Below, piece by piece: positions 6,333 to 11,672 of a stretch of DNA of 11,672 nucleotides. This DNA comes from Limiplasma pullistercoris. Lineage in GTDB: Bacteria; Bacillota; Clostridia; Christensenellales; Aristaeellaceae. The position numbers and the translations under genes were made by a program. The stretch spans positions 1 through 11,672 of the forward strand of contig DVMC01000016.1 in the NCBI GenBank assembly GCA_018715165.1, in the 5' to 3' direction. The notes under the pieces were generated by a model, which was given only the letters and a program-made list of their open reading frames with translations, was not told the origin of the DNA and ran no database searches. Every line of letters begins with the position of its first letter. Position 1 is the first letter of the stretch.

Positions 6333-7819
6333 GAGGTGCCCTCCATATACGGCTCCAGGCCGCTTTCCACAAAGTGCCGGTACAGCGAGTCCTCAAAGAG
6401 CGTCAGCGGGGTGTTCTTGGTCACGGTGAGCACCGCGCGGTCCTGAAAGCTGCACAGCGAGCAGCAGGCGCGGTTGCGGATGGGCGCGCCCAGCACGAAG
6501 TCAAACTTGTCGATGTGCGCGGCCATATCCTGCGGCACGGTGATCGGGCCCAGGTTGGAAAACGTGGTGGTGAACACCGCATCGCTCAAAGCGCCGTAGA
6601 TCAGGTAGGCGATGGGCCGCTTGATGATCAGCGGCACGAAGCGGAGCCAGCGCACCAGCCGGCGCGACAGCTCCAGCGTCTCATCCAGCGATTCCCTGGC
6701 CGAACCCGCCTTCACCTGCGCGTCAATGAGCGGGAGCATGCCGTCCAGCGCAGCGATTTCCGCGGGCGGCAGACTCACGGCGCAGTAGAGCGAAAAGTTG
6801 CGCAGCGTCTGGCTGGGATAGAAGCGCCGCATGTTGACCGGCAGCTGAATCTGAATTCTGCGCCTTCCGGCGCGGCGGGGACAGGCGTCGCGGCAGGCCA
6901 GCATCAGGTAGCCCAGCATCAGCGTGGTTACGGTCACGCCTTTTTCATGCGCCTGGTCAAGCAGCGCGCGGGTTGAAAAGTTGAAATGCAGCACGCGGTT
7001 GGGCTGTTCGTAGGCGGGCATGCCGCGCATCTGCAGCGCGGGCTTGCCCGCGAAGCCGTGCGCGCCCCGCGTCCGGCCGCCCAGCACAAAGTCGTCCCGC
7101 CACTCGGCGGGGTCGGGCGGCTGGTCCAGCCGCAGCGTTTCCGGCCCGTCAGACACCATCTCTCCCAACAGGCGCAGATAGGTTTTGACCAGCGTGCGCA
7201 AAAACACGCTCCCGCCCGTGCCGTCCGTCAGGATGTGAAAAAACTCGACGCTCACACGGTTTTGCCAGTATACCACGCGCAGCGTGGGGGAGGATACCTG
7301 CCCCAGTTTCATCACGGCGCAGGGCAGCTTGCTTTCCTGCCGCACGGCGAAGCGGCGCATGGCGCTGTCGATGTAGTGCCAGAAAAAACCGCATTTGACG
7401 GTGGTGGCGAAGTAGGGAAAACGGCAGATGGTATAGGTGAGCGCCATCTGCATGATGGCCGGCTCCACCGGCTTTTTCAGGTAGCACGACAGGCGGAAGA
7501 CCATCATCCGCTTCAGCCCCATGCTCATGGGATAGATCTTGGCAGCATGGTCCAGCGGATACCAGTCGGTACGCTCCGAAAGATAGAAGCTGCCCAGCCG
7601 GCCGGGAGCCAGCCGGCCGAGCGCCGTTTCCAGAGGAAGGCCGCGCTGCACAAGCAGCACGAGCGCTTCCAGATGGTCCCGGAGCATCATGCCGGCATGG
7701 CGGCGGCTGATGCCGCCCAGACGCGCCCGCACATCCGTCAGCCATTCCCTGACGCGGGGCTGCTGGGCCGGGGTGAAGCGCTGCTGTATCTGCTTTTCCA
7801 AATCTTTCGGCATCTTCAA
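6329..7819 (-). CDS. Alcohol-acetyltransferase-like HxxxD acyltransferase
   Basis: This protein of about 496 residues belongs to the condensation-domain/CoA-dependent acyltransferase fold. Counting from the chosen start, the active-site motif HILTDG is at 195-200 (H195, D199). Other family-like segments are WYPLDHAAKIYP (86-97), PVNMRRFYPSQTLRNF (327-342) and TFSNLGPI (418-425), the last resembling the conserved second-half motif. Such enzymes move an acyl group from CoA or a carrier to a hydroxyl or amine; this branch is annotated as alcohol acetyltransferase, largely without biochemical proof. The first 85 residues, before the usual beginning of the fold, are an extra helical, charged segment. 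AAGGAGG (7834-7828) lies 8 nt before TTG at 7819 and 14 nt before ATG at 7813, so I favour TTG. An ATG at 7918 would overlap the transglutaminase gene. It sits 49 nt after that gene. Confidence 0.83.
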   Translation of the reverse strand: MKMPKDLEKQIQQRFTPAQQPRVREWLTDVRARLGGISRRHAGMMLRDHLEALVLLVQRGLPLETALGRLAPGRLGSFYLSERTDWYPLDHAAKIYPMSMGLKRMMVFRLSCYLKKPVEPAIMQMALTYTICRFPYFATTVKCGFFWHYIDSAMRRFAVRQESKLPCAVMKLGQVSSPTLRVVYWQNRVSVEFFHILTDGTGGSVFLRTLVKTYLRLLGEMVSDGPETLRLDQPPDPAEWRDDFVLGGRTRGAHGFAGKPALQMRGMPAYEQPNRVLHFNFSTRALLDQAHEKGVTVTTLMLGYLMLACRDACPRRAGRRRIQIQLPVNMRRFYPSQTLRNFSLYCAVSLPPAEIAALDGMLPLIDAQVKAGSARESLDETLELSRRLVRWLRFVPLIIKRPIAYLIYGALSDAVFTTTFSNLGPITVPQDMAAHIDKFDFVLGAPIRNRACCSLCSFQDRAVLTVTKNTPLTLFEDSLYRHFVESGLEPYMEGTS

Positions 7820-7827
7820 GGCATCCG

Positions 7828-7834
7828 CCTCCTT
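7828..7834 (-). promoter_or_regulatory. Ribosome binding site favouring a TTG start
   Basis: AAGGAGG on the minus strand is 8 nt from the TTG codon at 7819 and 14 nt from the next in-frame ATG (7813). The spacing supports the rarer TTG start for the acyltransferase. Confidence 0.6.
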
Positions 7835-7868
7835 CCCGTGCGCGACCGTGTCCGGCGGCGTTTTTCGG

Positions 7869-10442
7869 TCAGCTCCGGCGGTCGGAACGCCGTCTCCGCG
7901 GCGCGCCGGTTTCGGCATTCCCCTCGCGGCGCGCAGGCGCGGCGGGAGGACGGGCCGACGCGCTGGGCTGCTGCGGCGCCTTGGGCTCTGCGGGAGCCTG
8001 CGGGCGCGGCGCGGGCCTCTGCGGCTTCCGGGCTGCGGGCGGCGTCGACTTGGAGTGCTTGGGTTGCTTCTTCGGCTGTTTCTTCGGCTGTGCCTGCTTG
8101 CGCTTTCCCTTGGCCTTGCGGCCCTTCTTGCCCTTCTTCTGCGCTACGGCGGAGGCATAGTCGTACTGCGGCTTGGGCTCCTCGTGCATCAGGGGCGTAT
8201 CCAGGCCGGTGTAGGCACCCTTGCCAAAGGCGACGGCAAACATGAAACGCAGCTTGCGCAGAGGGCTTTGCAGCTTATAAAGCCTGCTGAAGACGTCCTT
8301 GGCGCGCGCGGTTTCGGCAGGGCCGGGTTCCACGCGGCTGTAATGGCTCATGGCCATGATGCGCCACAGGGGCAGCACCTGCACGGGCAACGCCTTCTGC
8401 CGGTCCAGCCGGCGGGCGAAAAACAGCGGCGTCTCGCCCGGAGCGGGCTTGTATTTCATCAGGCGAAGCAGCGTATAGACGGCGCTGCCGTAGACGAAGA
8501 TCTTGTCCGTGTCGCCGGTCGCCTTGGCGGCCATGTGCGCGGGCATGCGCAGGTGAATGCGCACGATCAGCGCGGCCAGCGCGGCGACGATCAGCACAAG
8601 CCACCATAGGAAGGGCGGCTGGTCCTCCGGGGGCGGGGGCACGTCCGGGTCCTGTTCGGGCTGCGGTTCGGGGCTGGGGGTAGGCTCCTCGTCCGGCTTG
8701 TCCTGCTCGGGTGGCTGGGGGCTGGGCGTGGGGGAAGGGCTTGGCTCCGGCGGCTGCTGGTCCTGCTGATTGTCGTTTCCCATCTCCTGCTGCTGGGGCG
8801 TTGCGTCAAAGGGCACCCAGCCGAAGCCCTCGAAGTAGACCTCGGTCCAGGCATGCGCGTTCTTGCCGGTCACATAGGCGAAGCCGTCCGCGCCGGGCTG
8901 GGCCACAAATCCCTCCACATAGCGCGCGGGCAGGCCCGCCATGCGGCACAGCACCGTCATGGCCGAAGCAAAGTAGGTGCAATACCCCTCCTTACCCACG
9001 TAGAGGAAGTAGGTGACGAAGTCCTGCGAATCGGGCGGGATGTCAGGCGTGAGGGTATAGCGGTAGTAGCGCTGCAGGTGGCGCATGATGGCGCATGCCT
9101 TTTCGTAGGGGGTGGCCGAGGAGGCGGTTATGTTATTGACGTCCGCCAGCATGCGCTCGGCGTCCGAGGTACCGGTCAGATGTTCGGGCAGCTGCAGATA
9201 GCTGCTGCGGATCTCGTCATAATAGGGGTCGTCGCCCTTGGGCGCCGCGGCGATCAGCGCGCCCAGCTGCGTATTTCCGCCCTCCAGAATGGGGGCAAAG
9301 ACGGTATAGCGGTCGCCGCGCTGCAAATCGCGCGTGGTGAAGAGCTCGCTGCTGTCGTTGAAGTAGGCGACCATGTTGGTCTGCGACGAAAACTGGCGCA
9401 GAAACAGGGGGGTGAACAGCGTGCTGGTGGCGGTATCCTGCATCTGGATGCTCACGGCATGTTCGTCCAGCAAAGTGCTCGCGCTGCGAACCACGTCAGA
9501 GGGCATGTTCTCCAGGAACACGCTTTCCCTAAGGCTCTGCCAGCGCGGGCTGACGTAGAGGCAGCGCCTGGCGGAGCCGGTGCTGCGCCAGGTCAGGCCG
9601 GTGTATTCGTCCTTGGAGATGGCGCGCAGCAGCGTGCGTGAATCGGTCTTGACGGTCATGACCGGCGCGTCGCTGGGCTCGGCAGGGCCGCCCAGACGGG
9701 TGTTGCCCTGGGGATAGTAGCCGTAGGCGCCCAGGGTGAACACGTTGCGCGGGTCGGTAAAAAACAGGTAGTCCGAAATGGTCTGGCGAAGCTCCATCGC
9801 CTTGTCATAGAGGGGCTGGACCACCGTCTGTCCGGAGGGGAGCAGCAGCATGGCCAGCGCCACCACCGCCACGGCCATGGGCAGCACCTCAAAGAGGTTG
9901 GTCTTTTCATGCGAGGTCTGCGAAACCAGAAGCAGCAGCGCCACCAGCGCGGGCGTTGCGTACCACAGGTGTTCCGACTGGCACAGGCTCCACATGCCGA
10001 AGAGCATCAGCACCACCAGAATAGTGGCGGGAAGAAAGCCGACGTTGCGCGAGGAAAACAGGTAGCTGACGCCTGCGATCACCACGCCCAGGGTAAGGCC
10101 CAGCTGCCTGGCAAACAGCGGCGTGGCCGCCTTCACGCCGTTGAGATACAGGGACATGGCCTTGAACGCCTCCATGGCCCAGCCGATCAGCCCCATCTGG
10201 GGCAGGGCCAGCTGCACGGCCAGCAGGGCGGCGCAGGTAATGCCCAGGATCAGGCGGCCGCGGCGGAGCGTTCCCAGCGCGGTGCACAGCACCGTGACCG
10301 CCGCCGCCGAGGCGATGGCCAGCGGCAGGGCGCTCTCCGCCTCAAAGGTGAACATCAGGGGAAGCAGCAGCCCCATGGTCATAAGCAGGCTGACCAGAAA
10401 ACGCGACAGGCGTTCATTGGACAAAAACGCAGGCTTGCGCAC
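7869..10442 (-). CDS. TgpA-like membrane transglutaminase with basic tail
   Basis: This 857-residue protein has the layout of TgpA-type proteins. A block of N-terminal helices (about 12-200) is followed by an extracellular region with a transglutaminase-like core, one more helix (611-629) and a cytosolic C-terminal region. The catalytic triad is intact: C488 in GYCTYFASAM, H530 in KNAHAWTEVYF and D546 in FDATPQ. Between core and last helix lies a proline- and acid-rich linker (about 560-610). Residues 650-725 resemble DUF4129 and are followed by an unusual lysine, proline, alanine and arginine-rich tail (about 765-857). Family members may crosslink, hydrolyse or transfer amide groups at the cell surface; substrates are mostly unknown. 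It starts with GTG, supported by AAAGGAGG (10458-10451) 8 nt upstream. It follows the DUF58 gene by 39 nt, the usual neighbour order. Confidence 0.9.
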   Translation of the reverse strand: MRKPAFLSNERLSRFLVSLLMTMGLLLPLMFTFEAESALPLAIASAAAVTVLCTALGTLRRGRLILGITCAALLAVQLALPQMGLIGWAMEAFKAMSLYLNGVKAATPLFARQLGLTLGVVIAGVSYLFSSRNVGFLPATILVVLMLFGMWSLCQSEHLWYATPALVALLLLVSQTSHEKTNLFEVLPMAVAVVALAMLLLPSGQTVVQPLYDKAMELRQTISDYLFFTDPRNVFTLGAYGYYPQGNTRLGGPAEPSDAPVMTVKTDSRTLLRAISKDEYTGLTWRSTGSARRCLYVSPRWQSLRESVFLENMPSDVVRSASTLLDEHAVSIQMQDTATSTLFTPLFLRQFSSQTNMVAYFNDSSELFTTRDLQRGDRYTVFAPILEGGNTQLGALIAAAPKGDDPYYDEIRSSYLQLPEHLTGTSDAERMLADVNNITASSATPYEKACAIMRHLQRYYRYTLTPDIPPDSQDFVTYFLYVGKEGYCTYFASAMTVLCRMAGLPARYVEGFVAQPGADGFAYVTGKNAHAWTEVYFEGFGWVPFDATPQQQEMGNDNQQDQQPPEPSPSPTPSPQPPEQDKPDEEPTPSPEPQPEQDPDVPPPPEDQPPFLWWLVLIVAALAALIVRIHLRMPAHMAAKATGDTDKIFVYGSAVYTLLRLMKYKPAPGETPLFFARRLDRQKALPVQVLPLWRIMAMSHYSRVEPGPAETARAKDVFSRLYKLQSPLRKLRFMFAVAFGKGAYTGLDTPLMHEEPKPQYDYASAVAQKKGKKGRKAKGKRKQAQPKKQPKKQPKHSKSTPPAARKPQRPAPRPQAPAEPKAPQQPSASARPPAAPARREGNAETGAPRRRRSDRRS
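8062..8091 (-). repeat. 12-bp tandem repeat coding KKQP units
   Basis: Two adjacent 12-bp units (8062-8073 and 8074-8085), with a partial third copy after them, code for repeated KKQP in the basic tail of the transglutaminase. The copies differ at synonymous positions, so this is not a fresh duplication. Confidence 0.6.
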
Positions 10443-10450
10443 GGACTTCC

Positions 10451-10458
10451 CCTCCTTT
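10451..10458 (-). promoter_or_regulatory. Ribosome binding site for the GTG-started transglutaminase
   Basis: AAAGGAGG lies 8 nt before GTG at 10442, and no better in-frame ATG is near. It fixes GTG as the start. Confidence 0.75.
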
Positions 10459-10481
10459 CCACAGCGGCTTTGGCAGAGCGG

Positions 10482-11642
10482 TTACGCGCCCTGCGGCGTC
10501 ACATAGTTGACCTCCACCCCGGCATGCTGCAATTTGGCCACCAGCGGCAGCGTTTCCGGGTTTTCCGCCACGAAGGTGACCAGATAGAGCCGCACGTTGG
10601 GTCCCATGCGCTTCATGCGCACGATCATGTCCACCACGGCGGAGGTCAGGCGCGTGGTGATGATGACCACCGCGCCGGTCTTGCGCAGCTCCGCCAGCTG
10701 CATCATCAATACGCGCTCAAAGCGCTCGGTTTCATTAAAGGTGCAGCGCGCCAGCTCGTCCAGCAGCACCGGCAGGCCCATGCGGCTGGAATACTCCATG
10801 GGGCGGTCGCCCACCAGGGGCATGCGCACGGGGTTGTCCTGGCGGATCTGGCAGGCCACCACGCTGGCGGCGGTCTCCAGCAGCGCGTCCTTCAAAAAGG
10901 CGCTCTGATCATCGGGCAGGCCCTCGGCAAGCTGCGGGGGCGAGGTGTCCAGCATCACCAGGGCGTCGGGCAGGGCCGGCTCCTCAAACTGCTTGACGAA
11001 CAGCTCGCGCTTGCGGGCGCTCATTTTCCAGTGGATGCGCTTGAGCGGGTCGCCCTGCTGATAGGCGCGGAAATCATTGGGGCTGGAGGGGTCCTCCATG
11101 GCGCGGCGCATGGTTTCCACGCCCATGTCGCCCGCCGCGAAGGTCAGCGGCTCCACATCGAAGGGTACCGGCAGCACCAGCAGCTCCTGCCCGGCCATGT
11201 CGGGCTTGTGCTCGCGCTTGAAAAAGCCGAATACATCGCTGACCTCGTAGCTTTCCACGCCGGGGAACATCGCGCCCACATGGTCGGCCGCGAACTTGTG
11301 CACCACGCGCTGCCGCCGCCGGCCCAGCTGGGTCAGGTGGATGGTGCCGGCGGGGGTGTTGCTGGTGGCGCGCATGTGCAGTGCCACCGGGGCGATGGGC
11401 AGAGGGCTGCGGTGGCTGACGGAAATCTCCATGCTGACCACCTCGCCGCGGTTGACCTTCGCGCCGCTGAGGGCGTTTTCCACCTTGACGCTCTTTTCCG
11501 CCATGCGCACGCTGGCCAGAGAAAAGACCCATGCCAACGCGATGATCGCCGCGATGAGCAGGTACATGCGGTTGCCCATCGACAGCGCGCACAGCAGAAA
11601 AAAGCCGAAGCATGTGGCCAGGGTCGCGTTGGCCTTCTTCAC
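10482..11642 (-). CDS. DUF58 domain protein
   Basis: This 386-residue protein has two N-terminal helices (about 6-21 and 24-43), an extracellular or beta-rich middle part and the DUF58 signature DFRAYQQGDPLKRIHWK followed by SAR and VKQFE (189-219). After it comes a von Willebrand A-like segment, ALVMLDTSPP (227-236), where D232 and S234 fit the start of a metal-binding DxSxS motif but the second serine is replaced by proline. DUF58 proteins are typically encoded between a MoxR AAA ATPase and a membrane transglutaminase and are thought to act with them at the membrane; the biochemical role is unproven. The start is GTG at 11642, with AAAGGAG (11658-11652) 9 nt upstream. The first two bases of the start overlap a TGA in another frame, fitting a translationally coupled upstream gene. 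Its promoter must lie outside the window. Confidence 0.92.
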   Translation of the reverse strand: MKKANATLATCFGFFLLCALSMGNRMYLLIAAIIALAWVFSLASVRMAEKSVKVENALSGAKVNRGEVVSMEISVSHRSPLPIAPVALHMRATSNTPAGTIHLTQLGRRRQRVVHKFAADHVGAMFPGVESYEVSDVFGFFKREHKPDMAGQELLVLPVPFDVEPLTFAAGDMGVETMRRAMEDPSSPNDFRAYQQGDPLKRIHWKMSARKRELFVKQFEEPALPDALVMLDTSPPQLAEGLPDDQSAFLKDALLETAASVVACQIRQDNPVRMPLVGDRPMEYSSRMGLPVLLDELARCTFNETERFERVLMMQLAELRKTGAVVIITTRLTSAVVDMIVRMKRMGPNVRLYLVTFVAENPETLPLVAKLQHAGVEVNYVTPQGA

Positions 11643-11672
11643 CGGCAGGGACTCCTTTCGTGTGGAATGGGC
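11639..11672 (-). CDS. Possible 3' end of a MoxR-type ATPase gene
   Basis: One minus-strand frame stays open from the window edge to a TGA at 11641-11639, giving the ending PIPHERSPCR. The TGA overlaps the DUF58 start as GTGA, a common form of coupled overlap. MoxR ATPases usually precede DUF58 genes and often end with a V-P-V-P-like stretch, which PIP resembles. Ten codons in GC-rich DNA are far too few to prove a gene; the call rests mostly on context. Confidence 0.3.
   Translation of the reverse strand, partial: PIPHERSPCR

Noticed and set aside
7820..7918. Longer acyltransferase starting at ATG 7918 and overlapping the transglutaminase by 50 nt
   Set aside because: No ribosome binding site precedes 7918, while AAGGAGG lies well placed for a start at 7819; the extra residues show no domain.
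6986..8245. Open frame of 419 codons on the plus strand, across two minus-strand genes
   Set aside because: It crosses the boundary of two well-supported genes, has no start signal and a low-complexity translation. It is a by-product of GC-rich codon use.
8613..8765. Proline-rich coding region as a DNA repeat array
   Set aside because: The repetition is at the amino-acid level with irregular units; no regular DNA period or spacer pattern is visible.

Overview
This window reads as chromosomal DNA from a GC-rich member of the Bacillota, most likely a clostridial lineage. The support is: strong AAGGAGG-type ribosome binding sites, SigA-type promoters, a lipoteichoic-acid-synthase-like phosphotransferase, a NahK-like sugar kinase and an alcohol-acetyltransferase/DUF6320 gene pair of the kind seen in Clostridia. 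The taxonomic call is inference; there is no rRNA or other marker gene here. I see no insertion sequence, phage gene, CRISPR array or restriction system.

Layout. (1) Positions 7-166, minus strand: a single tRNA-Ala(GGC) with its own extended -10 promoter and a dedicated terminator. (2) Positions 292-1980, plus strand: a multi-pass membrane protein of an uncharacterised family resembling GT-C glycosyltransferases. (3) Positions 1977-4313, minus strand: a large LtaS/sulfatase-fold membrane phosphotransferase, tail to tail with (2) so that the two stop codons share bases. (4) Positions 4314-4561: a divergent promoter region. (5) Positions 4562-5668, plus strand: a NahK-like (aminoglycoside-phosphotransferase fold) kinase closed by a 19-bp-stem terminator. 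(6) Positions 5742-11672, minus strand: a tightly packed run transcribed towards the terminator. In order of transcription it holds the last codons of a possible MoxR ATPase, a DUF58 protein, a TgpA-like membrane transglutaminase, an HxxxD acyltransferase and a DUF6320 membrane protein.

How the genes may work together. MoxR, DUF58 and membrane transglutaminase form a well-known conserved gene set of unclear function, and the acyltransferase plus DUF6320 pair is a second recurring unit. Here the two are joined with a 49-nt gap, then a 4-nt start/stop overlap, so they are probably one operon. An envelope-modifying role is plausible for the run as a whole, next to two other envelope-type genes (LtaS-like and GT-C-like), but no substrate can be read from the sequence. 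The joined operon and the long lysine/proline-rich tail on the transglutaminase are the most unusual features of the window.
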